Source: Elymus sibiricus
Taxonomy: Eukaryota > Streptophyta > Magnoliopsida > Poales > Poaceae
NCBI GenBank assembly: GCA_039707655.1
Contig: CM077670.1
Location: 150,702,001-150,766,000, forward strand
Length of the DNA: 64,000 nt
Direction: 5' to 3'
Below the pieces are notes generated by a model. The model saw only the letters and a list, made by a program, of their open reading frames with translations. It was not told the origin of the DNA and made no database searches. Numbering within the stretch: the first letter of the stretch is position 1; each line of letters opens with the position of its first letter. The translations under genes and the position numbers were made by a program. Positions 10,108 through 21,270 of the stretch are shown piece after piece.

Positions 10108-13100
10108 CTAGGAACGAAAGAACTCAGGATATTCGGAACGGAGGTGGTCCTCGCGCTCCCATGTGGCTTCTCAGTCGGAATGATGAGACCATTTCACTTT
10201 CAGGAACTTGATTGACTTGTTGTGAGTCTTGCGCTCAATTTCTTCGAGAATGGCAATGGGATGCTCACGGTAAGACAAATCATCTTGGAGCTCAATGTCT
10301 TGGAAGTCAATGGTGCGATCAGGAGTCTTGAAGCACTTGCGGAGCTGTGACACGTGAAACACATCGTGCACATTTGAGAAGTTGGAAGGTAGCTCGAGTT
10401 GGTAGGCTAGATCGCCTCTTTTGCCAACTATCTTGAAAGGGCCCATGTATCTTGGAGCAAGCTTTCCTTTGATACCGAATCGTTGGGTGCCTTTCATGGG
10501 AGAAACACAGAGATAGACATGGTCTCCAATCTCGAAAGCCAAGTCACGGTGCTTACTATCATAGTAGCTCTTCTGGCGCGATTGCGCTGCTTTCAGATTT
10601 TTACGGATGACACGACACATCTCTTCAGCTTCAGAAATCATATCGTTGCCAAGAAGTTGGTGTTCACCGGTTTCGGACCAGTTGAGAGGAGTACAGCACT
10701 TTCTGCCATAGAGAATCTCGAATGGGGCCTTACCCGAGCTTGCTTGGAAACTATTGTTGTAGGAGAACTCGGCAAAAGGAAGGCAATCTTCCCACTTCAT
10801 GCCGAAAGAGATGACACACGCTCTCAGCATATCCTCGAGAATTTGATTGACTCTCTCGACTTGGCCACTAGTCTGAGGATGAAAAGTTGTGCTAAAGCGA
10901 ATCTTTGTGCCCATGGCCTGCTGGAAAGAATCCCAGAATCTGGAAGTGAAGATGCCTCCACGATCTGAGGAGATCAACTGAGGAACACCGTGCAAGGAGA
11001 CCACTCTGGAAGTGTACAGCTCTGCCAACTGGGCTGCAGTGATAGACTCCTTGACTGGAAGGAAGTGAGCGACTTTAGTGAGCTTGTCAATGACCACAAA
11101 GATGGCATCATTCCCTCTCTTGGACTTGGGAAAACCGGTGACAAAATCCATCTCAAAATGATCAAATTTCCACTCGGGAATGGGTAGAGGCTGAAGAAGT
11201 CCTGCTGGACGCTGATGTTCCGCCTTCACTCTGCGGCACACATCGCACTCGTTTACGAACTGAGCGATTTCACGCTTCATACGACTCCAACAATAAGTTG
11301 ACTTGAGATCATGGTACATCTTGGAGCTGCCTGGATGGATGGACAAGAGAGAATTGTGTGCTTCGTTCATTATGACCTTCCTGAGAGCCCCTTTGGCACA
11401 ACTAGCCTGTCCTCAAAGAACAAGGTATCCATGTCATCCACTCGATAGCACTTATATTTGGGAATGCTCTTTGCAACGCCGAGTTTCACCTTCTTCACCA
11501 TGGCATCTAAGAGCTGAGCTTCACGAATTTGATCCTCCAATGTGGGAGTGATCTGGAGGTTTGCGAGAAATCCTTGCGGAACAACTTGGAGATTGAGTTT
11601 TCTGAAAGCCTCACAAAGATCGGGCTGGACTGGCTTGAGAATTAGGCTGTTGCAATACGCTTTTCTGCTCAAAGCATCTGCGATAACATTAGCCTTGCCT
11701 GGAGTGTATTCAATGCTCGGGTTGTACTCTTGAATCATCTCCACCCATCGAGTCTGACGGAGATTAAGGTTGGGCTGAGTGAATATGTACTTGAGGCTCT
11801 TGTGATCGGTGAAAATGTCCACCTGCCTTCCCAACAAGAGATGTCTCCATGTGATTAAGGCATGGACAACGGCTGCCAACTCCAAGTCATGAGTAGGATA
11901 GTTCCTCTCGTTCGGCTTCAACTGCCGAGAGGTATAAGCCACCACTTTCTTCTCTTGCATTAGTACTCCACCGAGACCTTGCAGAGAAGCATCACAGAAC
12001 ACTTGGTAAGGCTTGGATTCATCTGGAGGAGTGAGAACTGGAGCAGTTATGAGCTTCTCTTTGAGTGTCTTGAACGCAATATCACACTCAGGAGTCCAAG
12101 AATATTTGACATTCTTCTGGAGGAGGTTAGACGGAAGCTTGGCAATCTTGGAGAAGTTCTCCACGAATCTTCTGCAATAACTTGCAAGCCCAAGAAAGCT
12201 TCGAAGTTGCTTGACATTTTGAGGAGGTTGCCAGTTGACAATAGCTTCAACCTTTTCAGGATTTACCGAGATGCCCTTGGCAGAGATAATGTGACCGAGG
12301 TAAAGAACTTCATCAAGCCAGAATTCACACTTAGAGAACTTTGCATAGAACCGATGCTCTCTGAGCTTATAAAGTACCAAGCGCAAATGCTTTGCATGAT
12401 CCTCTTCAGTCTTGGAGAAAACCAGGATGTCATCGAGATAGACAAGAACGAACTCATTGGTGTATGGATTGAACACATAGTTCATCACACGAGAGAAGGT
12501 AGGAGGTGCATTTGCAAGGCCGAAGGACATCACTGTGTATTCATAAGAACCAAAGCTTGTCCTGAAAGCTGTTTTGGGAATGTCTTCTTCACGAATACGG
12601 ATTTGGTGATATCCCATCCGAAGATCGAGCTTTGAGAACACCTTTGAGTTGCTCGAACAATTCATTGATATTGGGAAGTGGATATTTATTCTTGATTGTC
12701 TTCTTATTCAATGGCCGGTAGTCAACGCAAAGTCTTTTCGTGCCATCTTTCTTCTTGACAAAGAGAACTCCACAACCCCAAGGAGATGAACTTGGTCTGA
12801 TCAAGCCCAGACACTCTTGATCATCGAGCTGTCTCTTCAATTCTTTCAGCTCTTCTGGCCCAAGCTTGTAGGGGCGTTTGCATACGGGTTCTGTGCCGGG
12901 CTCGAGCTCAATGACAAACTCAACAGGCCGGTGAGGAGGCATTCCTGGCAACTCTTCTGGAAAAACATCCTCATATTCACATACCACTGGAATTTGAGAT
13001 ATGGCATTAATCTCGCCTTTCTCATTGAGGGAGAATAACTGAATAGTATCATCACAAGTAGCGAAGATAATGACCTCTTCAACAGGATGAGTCAATTTAA

Positions 13101-14455
13101 CTTCCTTGGCCGCACAATCAAGAGAAGCCTTGTGCTTAGAAAGCCAATTCATGCCGAGGATAAGATCAATATCAGAATTCCCAAGAACAATTGGATCCGC
13201 CAGAAAAGAATAATTGCCCATCTTGATACCAACATTAGGAACCACCAAGCTAGAAGTCAAGCATTTTGCTGGGGAAATTACTTGTAATGCCCTTGGCAAA
13301 GATAATGTGTGAAAATTATGCCTCGAAGCAAATGGGTATGATATGAATGAATGCGATGCACCCGAATCGAGGAAAACTTTAGCCGGAATGGAATTAACCA
13401 AGAGATTACCCATGATCACTTCAGAAGACTCCTCTGCTTGAGCTGAGTTCACCATGTTCACTCTTGCATACTTGGGATTATGTTTGACAATAGCATTGCT
13501 TGGAGGCTTGCCGGGAGGAGGAGGTGGAAGGCGCTTCTGGGTGCACTTGTTGGCATAGTGTCCTTTCTGACCACACTTGTGACAAGTAACCTCCGAGAGT
13601 GGGCGAGGAGGAGGAATGACTGCCCTTGGAGCCTGAGATCTCTGCTGGTACACTGGGTTGGGCGGGTGGGAAGAACCACGACCACCAAACTGCTTCTGCT
13701 GATGCTGAGGACGAAACTGAGGAGGAAGAGGTAACCAGAACTTCTGCTGCTTGGCAGCCACTTGAGACGAGGAAGAAGAGTGAACTGCATCTATGATTCT
13801 CTTCTTAGAAGCATCAAACTTGACTTGAGCTGATTCTTGCTTGAGAGCCATGTTATAGAACTGATCAAACTCAGGTGGATCGACTAGGATGAGAGCAAGC
13901 TGTAGGTCCTCTCTGAGACCACCCCTGAACTGGTAGATCTTGCTCTTGTCATCTGGAATGTCTTGCTTGGCATACCGAGTGAGATTCTGGAACTCAGTGT
14001 TATACTGGTAGACAGACATGCTTCCTTGCTTGAGATTTCTGAATTTCTCACACATCTCCTCAAACACACTTGACGGAATGTGATGTGCTCTGAAATCACG
14101 ACAGAAGTCGGTCCAAGTGATGACTCAACCACCTCTGGAATCTTTGTACTGCTGCCACCACTCGGCTGCCTGGTCCTTGAGCTGGAAAGAAGCGAACTTG
14201 ACATAGTCCTCAGGTCTGACATTGCTGCACTCGAAGTGTTTGTTGATATCCAGTAACCAATCGTCAGCATCGAGAGGCTGAGTGCACGAACTGAAGGACT
14301 TGGGCTGGTTGCTGAGAAACTGGCTGAGAGTAGCATATTGAGGTTGATTGTTGAAGTTGGCTTGGTCTTGATTGCCTTGATACCCTTGATTCCGCTCTTG
14401 CATAAACTGAAGCAGCATCTGGGTATTGGCATTGGTTGCTGCCATCAAAGCTTGC
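10108..14455 (-). pseudogene. Chromovirus gag-pol polyprotein, four breaks
   Basis: Minus-strand frames encode, in order: a gag domain (14448-13600, with LKDQAAEWW and [16 protein letters not shown]); a CCHC knuckle [14 protein letters not shown]; an aspartic protease with DSGASH; reverse transcriptase starting in this frame and continuing in the next with YLDDILVFS; RNase H ([14 protein letters not shown]); integrase with a HHCC region and D-D-E residues in FEMDF, SSDRG and GQVERVNQ; and a C-terminal chromodomain-like segment. The chromodomain and motif order place it among the chromoviruses (Tekay/Reina/CRM group). Breaks seen: in-frame TGA at 14125-14127, frame change near 12645, one-base loss near 11390, and TGA at 10171-10173 inside the chromodomain, after which the frame reads on to TAG at 10108. 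The gag N-terminus, leader and right LTR are missing at the CACTA junction. It is non-functional as it stands. Confidence 0.93.
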
Positions 14456-14459
14456 CATG

Positions 14460-14774
14460 CCTCCGAACATGGTCCTAGATCTCCTTACCGGACCCCGACA
14501 GCCACCACAGCGTCCCGACAGCCACCGCAGCATCATCACCCTTGATGTTTCTAACATGATTCCCACCGTCTGGCACGATACCAAGCACCCACCGCGACCT
14601 AGGTACTTGTCACCTTTAAACCCGTCCAGCATCACCTACCAGATGTACTTCAAATATACTAATAGGTCGTTGTTACATGTTATGGAGCTGGCAAGAGCTA
14701 CAAGGACGATGTTTCTTCTGGATCTAACACCTTGGCCAACCAAAATCTTGGACTGAAGCATTGCTATGATCTTG
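14460..14774 (+). pseudogene. CACTA second-ORF exon fragment
   Basis: A frame reads from the chromovirus junction to a TGA at 14756. It contains PNMVLDLLTGPRQPPQRPD, SNMIPTVWHDTKHPPRPRY and MELARATRTMFLLDLTPWP. A good donor (CTT then GTAAGTGC) lies at 14775, just past the stop, so the true exon probably ended there in a slightly different frame. I do not recognise a catalytic motif. Position inside a CACTA element suggests the accessory (TnpA-like) ORF. The left end is cut at the gag junction. Confidence 0.4.
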
Positions 14775-15104
14775 TAAGTGCGTCTCTCTCTTGTATGTTG
14801 TGTGCCTGCCAGCGTGCTTTGCTAGGATTTTCGACCAGTAATCCCTTTGTGTAGCCAATGATTACCATTACTGGCTGCTAAATTAGAGATATATACGTCA
14901 TACATTACACAAAGTCATAAGTGGCATGAAGGAATGACGGTGCACTAAATTAGGCTCCCTTAGAGTGCCTGCAAGTCCAGTACACAGAGTCATGGCTAGT
15001 TTATGCGACGCACACAATTGTTAATTGGTGGTTTAATTATGTGCAAGGGATATGCAATGTATTATCATGTAGAGATATCTCGAATTAGCTGTGTCAACTT
15101 GCAG

Positions 15105-15218
15105 ATGGGGTGCAGCAATGAAAAAGTACAAGATTTCTTAGTACAAGATGTATGGGGCATTTTCATGGAACATTGCAAAAAAAGGTGGGGCAGCGGTGAG
15201 CCTATACAGCGTGGTATG
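15105..15218 (+). pseudogene. CACTA exon, copy A of a duplicated exon
   Basis: The exon is flanked by a good acceptor (CTTGCAG ending 15104) and donor (GTAAGT from 15219). It is 114 bp, 38 codons, with no length bias against the frame. The product starts MGCSNEKVQDFLVQDVW and ends EPIQRGM. A diverged copy with the same splice sites lies at 17173-17277. Function is unknown; it is probably part of the CACTA accessory ORF. Confidence 0.5.
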
Positions 15219-15283
15219 GTAAGTCACTCCATTGCAATCATCGTGACATGTTATTTGTTTGGCATTGCTATTGGCCAGGGTTC

Positions 15284-16537
15284 TTAGGGCCAGTTATTTT
15301 GAGTTATCCTATGAAAATAAGCTCCTGTGAATATAAGCTCCAGATAATAAGCCAACCAGTTCTTTTCATTGCCTGCTTTTTCAGCTTATCTGTTGTATGA
15401 TCAGTGAAAAGTCTATATTGCATTATATTTTGTCATTTTGCTGCCCATATGAAAATAAATTTGACTTGCAAACATCACGCAGTAATTAATATGATAGGAA
15501 AACAGACCATCATTATTTGTTCAAAATGCAAATACAAAGATACCATCTACTTGGCACAATCTACTTTGGTCAATGTCTTCCAAACAGAGGATAATTTCCT
15601 AAATTTATATGATTAACCATTATTTAGCAAAATTCCATGGTCCAAGTGGCTGGTTTTTATCATATAGTAACACCACCTGAAAGCATCATATAGCAGGAGC
15701 AGCTCATAGCAATTCATCATATAGCAGCAGCAGGAGCAGCTCATAGCAATTCATCATATAGCAGCAGCAGCTCATAGCAATTCATCATATAGCAGCAGCA
15801 GCTCACATCAATTCATCATATAGAAGATCAGAATGAAAATTTGGCAAAAAGTCAAAGGAGATCCGCACCTTGTTGGATGAGCTCATCCCGCAACAGCACC
15901 TCATGGCCACAGCCTGGGAGGAGGGGAGGGGGAACGAGGGACCTTCTGCCGGAGTGGGGCGTCGACCGTAGTTAGGCAGCGACCGCCAGAGTGGAGCGTT
16001 GGACGGACCATAGCGGAGCAACTGCTGGAGACCAGGAGAGTGAGGGGCGGCTCCAGAGGGAGGAGCAGCCAAGGAGATGGAGTCCTACCCGCTGACCATG
16101 TAGCCTCACTGGAGAGAGCATTGTCGAGGAGCAGGGCAGATGGGACCGGTGGCGGCGGCTTGCTGGAGGAACCCTAGAGCTGCAGGCAGGGGATCAAGGC
16201 AGAGGGAAAGGGAAGAGGAGATGAGAGCGGGCATGGGAACGAACGCTTGTGTGTTTGTTTTTACTTGGGGGTCGGGTGTGACGCGGGCCTGAGCAGTGGC
16301 ATTTTCAGTGTAATATGGGCAAACAACAGAGTCATTTCGCTATACCCCTTCAATTTTAAGTGAGCTTCTACGGGAAGCACACCCCCCCCCCCCCCGCCCA
16401 AGCTTTTTCTCGTTGTGAAGGAATGGGTGGTGGAAATAAGTTAAGCCCAAGCCCATAACTCAAAAATGAGTTCTTTAGAGCTTTTATGGCTTATTTTGAC
16501 AATAAGCTCTCAAAAGGTGGAAAAGAACTGGCCCTTA
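15284..16537. mobile_element. PIF/Harbinger-like non-autonomous element
   Basis: TTA duplications (15284-15286 and 16535-16537) flank a 1248-bp element whose ends are GGGCCAGTTATTTT and, on the other strand, GGGCCAGTTCTTTT. Both sub-ends carry repeated AATAAGC words. A 3-bp TTA target and a GG-starting TIR fit PIF/Harbinger (Tourist-like). The interior holds a minisatellite (15684-15822), a GC-rich minus-strand ORF-like stretch (15803-16072) and a run of about 15 C near 16382. There is no transposase. It sits in a CACTA intron. Confidence 0.75.
15684..15822. repeat. Minisatellite of 31-37 bp units
   Basis: Four adjacent units of the type CATCATATAGCAGCAGCAG followed by CTCATAGCAATT are visible, differing in the number of CAG/GAG triplets. 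It lies within the Harbinger-like element. Confidence 0.85.
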
Positions 16538-17172
16538 ACCTTGCAATTCAATTGTGCGTGCAATGATGAATCACTCTTGCCTGCTATAGTGTAGATTTAG
16601 GCATCATACATGGCATAACCTAATACATGCGCATCTCATTATAGAATCTAAAATATGCAATGTTTATGCTAGTTCATACGTTGCACATGATGTTTAAATG
16701 CCTCCTAAATCTGGTCAGTCAAGTGATACTCTTTAAGCCTCCTTCTATGCTTGTTTTCTTGATATGTAATTCAGTGTTGTGCAAGATTTGCTCACACATG
16801 TGTTCAATTGCTTGTCTGTATCAGCCAGCTATACTAGAACTGTTTGCTTTGATTACTTGATGTTCATGACCTAACAGAGCTTGTCAATGATTTAAACACT
16901 AATGGCTGCTATAGTGGGGGCTTGTATAACTCATAGGTGACATAAAGGTTTGCCTGTACACTAAACTAGGCTCATCAAGAGTACGTGGAGGTCCAATTCA
17001 CGAAGGTACGCCTAGTTTATACATAGCGCACACATAGTAAATGCTCATTTGAGTGTGTGCAAGAGATGTGGCATGTTTCATTATGTGGTGTCGTTGTTAG
17101 CCAGAGACTGGAAAGTATGCATATTTATCTTCCATGTAAGGAGACCTGTAACTAGTTTGTGTCACCTTGCAG

Positions 17173-17277
17173 AGGGGGTGCAACGAAGCAAAGATTCAGG
17201 ATTTCCAAGTACAAGATGTTAGGAAGGAGCCTTGCAAGAGAAGGAGGGGCAGCGCTGAGCCTGTACAACAAGTTATG
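17173..17277 (+). pseudogene. CACTA exon, copy B of a duplicated exon
   Basis: The acceptor CTTGCAG ends at 17172 and the donor GTAAGT begins at 17278. The 105-bp exon (35 codons) aligns with the exon at 15105-15218: both carry GGGGTGCA near the start, TACAAGATGT in the middle and GAGCCT-TACA-CA near the end, and the intron starts also match. The product contains EAKIQDFQVQDVRKEPCKRR. It is diverged by many substitutions and a 9-bp length difference, so the duplication is old. Confidence 0.5.
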
Positions 17278-17379
17278 GTAAGTCACTGTATTACAATTAC
17301 CAGGACATCATATTTGTCTGACATTGTGCTTGTGTACGGTTCTTCACCTGTAACCCAGTCATTGGGCCACTGATTAATA

Positions 17380-17494
17380 ATCCCTCCGCTAACTATTATA
17401 AGATGTTCTAACTTTTTTCTAAATCACTCATTTCAGTATGGATGTAGTCTACATTTAAATATCTAAAACATCTTATATTAGTGAACAGAGTGAG
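17380..17494. mobile_element. Stowaway-type MITE
   Basis: A 115-bp segment begins TCCCTCCGCTAACTATTATA and ends, on the other strand, CTCACTCTGTTCACTAATATA, with the mirrored AAGATGTT words inside. This is the well-known CTCCCTCCGT Stowaway (Tc1/Mariner) pattern with a TA-rich flank. The ends are diverged. Confidence 0.75.
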
Positions 17495-18401
17495 AAACTC
17501 CTTCCTACTATGGTAGAGTTCTCGCTGTCATAAATGTCATAACCAAATGCATGTCCCCATCATTAGCCTCCCTATAATTACTAGGATCTTGAGTACATAC
17601 TAGTCGAGATACTTCATAGGGGGCAAACAATGTTACATCACTTGTTCTATTATATAGAAGATACATCAGTTGATTCAAATGTAGCCAGGCCAAGGATGTT
17701 ATTGAGGCGTGCATGTATGCATGCTGCCAACACAACAGTTCAATAGCTTGTTTGCTTCAGGCATAGTTAAATTGCTCTTTTCAATTGCTTTATTTGTCCT
17801 CAGTCAATGAGATGCCCAAACAATGCCGCCTGATGTAGGGTACTTGTATAACTATTAGTTGACGTAATTAAATGTCTTACCATTTCATTACTCTAGCGAA
17901 GTGTGCCTGAAGCTGTGAAGTCCATTAACCAACTATTACTGCATGAGGCTCACAATCTAGTTTATACGAGGCTAATGATTGCATAGTTTTGCTTGTTGTA
18001 GTAGGTTTGTACGAATCCCTCTGCAATTCATTATGCTTCCTAAGACTCTTTTGAAACATGGCACACAATGATCCAGCTAGTTAATACGAGCTACACAATG
18101 GCTAACTGCTTGCTTACTTCTACGCATGATATATCTAATGTTCAGTAGCTGCGCGTGCTTTAAATTTGTAACATGTCACTGTTTTGGATTTGGCCCCAAC
18201 ATCATGCTCCTTTGGTGAGCGAAGAGAGATTTATGTATGCGTGTTGCATAGACTACCATCTTTATAATTTTTAAAATATCACCTGCTTATGCTTCATGAC
18301 GTGTACATTATTGTTAGTCCTGTTTGCCATGTACAAGATAGCATGTCTTGCTCGCTTCACTGTTGTAACTATATTTTTGCCCTAGTCATGTGTACTTGCA
18401 G

Positions 18402-18676
18402 AAACATTTTAGGATAAAGTGACATCAACACAAAGCTCTCAGAGCTGTGCGGCATGGCCGTTACCAAATGATTATGGATTGGAATTAGAATGTGCTGATG
18501 TTCTAGAGCATCAACTAGAGGCGGCAAGACAGCGTGCATATGAGTCTCAAGATTTAATCAACATGTTGAGAAGGGAGGTGCAGAAATCAGATGCATCAGT
18601 CGACAAAATGAAACAAGAGACTGAGGAAACCACAAAGAAAGTGGAGATTTTGCAGACTGAAATTTGTGCTATCTGA
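18402..18676 (+). pseudogene. Terminal CACTA exon, short coiled coil
   Basis: An acceptor-like CTTGCAG ends at 18401. The readable frame opens after a TAG at 18410-18412 and runs to TGA at 18676. The product, from about 18419, has LECADVLEHQLEAARQRAYE then a lysine- and glutamate-rich coiled coil (KMKQETEETTKKVEILQTE). No ATG fits, so it must be joined from an upstream exon. A coiled-coil C-terminus near the CACTA 3' end suits the accessory ORF. Function is not known. Confidence 0.4.
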
Positions 18677-18959
18677 ATCCGGCCAATCCTATTTTCTGAA
18701 GAGATCATAGTTCAAATGGTAAGTTGTGTTGATGCGCATCCATGATGTATGAGGTGTATGTGCCCAGTGTATGTAATTTGCTGTTTGTTTACGCTTTATT
18801 ATCACTTGTGGCGTACTTTGATGCCTAGTGGATGTAATCTGCCATAATTTCTTTATTGTATAGTGTAGGATTATTCTTCGTTTCTATGGCCTGATTTCTT
18901 TATTGTATAGTGTAGGTTTTTTTAGGGGATTGTATAGTGTAGGTTTCTATGCTATCGTT

Positions 18960-19810
18960 GAAACAGGGACGTTAGCTGGACGCCATCAGAACAGAAAGAA
19001 AATGGGTAGTTAAAGTGGGCCGTTATTGGGCTGGCCTACTAATAATAAGTGGACCCTAATCTACAAGGGCCCATATTTGCTCGGATGGTCCAATCTATGA
19101 GGCCCGTTACAATCATGGGTCGTCCCGTGCCAGAAATGGATTTCGTGCTCGAATGTGGGCCCATCCTAACAAGGGCTCTTACCAGGCCGTTAACAGGCCG
19201 AAAGCTCGATTGGGCCGCAATAATGGAGATGAGCCCATGGTCCACTAGCAGGCCGAAATAGACATCAGTTAAAGCTTGGCCCATTTCCATGTCGGGCCGT
19301 TAACAGGCCGAAATCCAATCGAGCCAAAAGCAGGCCGATGTACAACAGGGACTTTAACAGGCCGAAAGTCAGGTCGGGCTGGAATTGTGCCATGGAGAAC
19401 ATGGGCCGCTAATGGACCCAAAGTAAGGTCGGATCGTAAATGGCTCAACTGTGGTGCGGGCCGTTAACAGGCCAAAAGAAACACCGGGCCGGAAATTGGC
19501 CCAACTACAGAATGGGCCGGTAAAAGGCCGAAAGTCATACCGCCTGGATATTGGCCCATCTCTAGAATGGGCCGCTAACAGGCCAAAAGAAGCTCGGGCC
19601 ACAAATGAGCCCAAAGACATAGCAGGCTGTTAACGGGCTGGAACTGACTATGGGCTGCAATGGTGTCAAATCTTTGACGGGCCGAATTGGCAGAACTCGT
19701 ATGGGTCGTGGTTGTAAATGGGCCAGACGCAAGTAGGCCGTAAATGGGCCGGCCCGCTTCTTTTGATTGGGCCGGCCTTTTTAACCTAAATGGGCCACTA
19801 TTGGGTCGTG
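18960..19810 (+). repeat. CACTA subterminal repeat field
   Basis: About nine units built on GGGCCGTTAACAGGCCGAAA recur roughly every 55 bp, for example near 19191, 19290, 19457, 19515, 19567, 19622 and 19730, each followed by a TGGGCC box. In CACTA elements such subterminal repeats bind the element's own TnpA-type protein. The density of GGCC half-sites in both orientations is striking. Confidence 0.8.
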
Positions 19811-20149
19811 CCACGTGTCACAGTTCCATTGGCACCTCTCGTCCATTGGATGGATGACACCTGTCGCGATGACAAGCTGACGCGTGGTTCCATTGGCGAA
19901 TGAGAATTTTACACGTGGAAAATCGCCATTGGTCCGAGCTATTAATGGGTTATCGGATCCAAACCGGAACCCGATAGCTTAACAGCGACCCGTTACGGTG
20001 GATGCCATGTGTCGGTCACCCTTGACGAAAACACTTCCATGACGCGCCATTTATCGTCATGGAAGTGGACACTTCCGTGACGATAATTTGAGTATTGTCA
20101 TGGAACACTTCTACGACAACACAGGTATGACTATCTTGATTCTGTCATA

Positions 20150-20235
20150 AAATCGTCACGAATGTACATGCATGACAGAAAACGTGACCTACTGTGACAA
20201 ACACGTATTATCACGGAAGTGTTTTTTTTGTAGTG
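20150..20235 (-). repeat. CACTA terminal inverted repeat and adjoining hairpin words
   Basis: Read from 20235 on the minus strand the element starts CACTACAAAAAAAACACTTC. The words CACTTCCGTGA and its reverse complement recur inward as far as about 20030, so this end can fold back on itself. Confidence 0.85.
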
Positions 20236-21270
20236 TAAGTGGGAGCATAATAATATTTCCAAACAACTATGTGTGCATAACATATTGTTGATTGGAAGTA
20301 ATATTCTTGACACAAATTAGGACTTCATTAAATAGTTTTCAGTGAAGTGCTTAGGCAATATAGCCTTGGTATTAGGCATGGTGATCTATGGCGATAGTAG
20401 TACCTAATCAGGCTTAGCCAAAATACATATTAACAAGATACTAAAAGCAGTTTATTATGAAAAGTGCCCAGAAGAGTTTCTTGTCGAAAGTCACATGGAA
20501 GGAGTTTTAAGCAAGAATCAGTATCCTGAAATATTGATGAGCAAAATACACTTGTGTTAATCATATTCCATGGTATGTAAACAATCAGATATGTCCAGTA
20601 CTCCAAGTAAGTTGTGAGTAAAGTTACCAGATTGATCAAAGTGTTGATCATAGGACAATAGTGAAAATGTCGTTAAATGCAAAGACGACATGTTTCTCGC
20701 ATACGGAGAAAATGAAGAGATTGTTGTAAGTAGTTACATCAATACAGGCTCGTTGTAAGTAGTACATCGATAAAATCTTCATCGGTGCTCCAAGCGATTT
20801 TTTATTTCAATTAAGTGATTTGTATTATACAATAATTGGTGGCACAGTAAGTAGGAATTAGTCCAAGAAAGTTACTGTGGTGAATTCTATAACAATAGGC
20901 CGCGTATGTTGTTGCTTTAGAAGCAATATTGGAGGGTGATGAATGAAAAGTTTGTTTATGAACTTGGTATGGTTTCTAGATAGTTTGTGCTAATGGAACA
21001 CTATTCTGAATAATGGTTCCATAGCTCAGTCTAAGGAATCAAAGGTCCTACCAGTGATTCAAGACATACAAAGCTAGTTCCACACAAATTATGAATTTTG
21101 TGGAAGCATGAAAGATGCAAGGAATGCAAAGATACACTCGGATTTGAACTTGTCAGATTTGAGAAGATGAAGGCTATACCACAAGCAAAGCATGAACTAA
21201 CACCGGATTGCCATTGGTGTAAAAGGAAAATGTGCTAACTAGATTATTGACTCTAGTGCAAGTGGGAGTC
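20236..21270 (+). pseudogene. Decayed copia RT/RNase H region and polypurine tract
   Basis: The segment begins at the CACTA end. It aligns by eye with the part of the intact Angela element that starts with the GTGGGAGC word just before the YVDD motif (compare 58980-59060) and continues to the shared end: TGACTCTAGTGCAAGTGGGAG with a polypurine tract at 21259-21269. No frame stays open, and many indels and stops are present. It is the 3' internal part of a BARE/Angela-like element whose LTR follows at 21271. The 5' portion is missing at the CACTA junction. Confidence 0.6.

Larger units (their letters stand above)
14456..20235 (+). mobile_element. 3' part of a CACTA (En/Spm) DNA transposon
   Basis: The right end is diagnostic: 20235 read inward on the minus strand starts CACTACAAAAAAAACACTTC, a CACTA terminal inverted repeat. 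Inside it lie a subterminal repeat field (18960-19810) and coding exons with introns (14460-18676). The left end is not a CACTA terminus but an abrupt junction with chromovirus gag near 14455, so the 5' portion, including the main transposase, is missing. Nested inside are a Harbinger-like element (15287-16534) and a Stowaway MITE (17380-17494). The 3-bp target duplication expected for CACTA would be TAA on the right; the left counterpart is lost. Confidence 0.8.

Noticed and set aside
11979..12635. A 218-codon plus-strand ORF
   Set aside because: It is antisense to the reverse transcriptase of the chromovirus; the minus strand carries the recognisable motifs.
15684..15822. Possible CRISPR-like array
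   Set aside because: Units are adjacent variants without unique spacers, in a plant transposon; this is a minisatellite.
16378..16400. A run of about 15 C
   Set aside because: A simple homopolymer of uncertain length, likely slippage or base-call noise; no functional claim is possible.
19070..19640. ORFs with repeated residues across the CACTA repeat field
   Set aside because: Their repetition only mirrors the DNA subterminal repeats; both strands give equally long frames.
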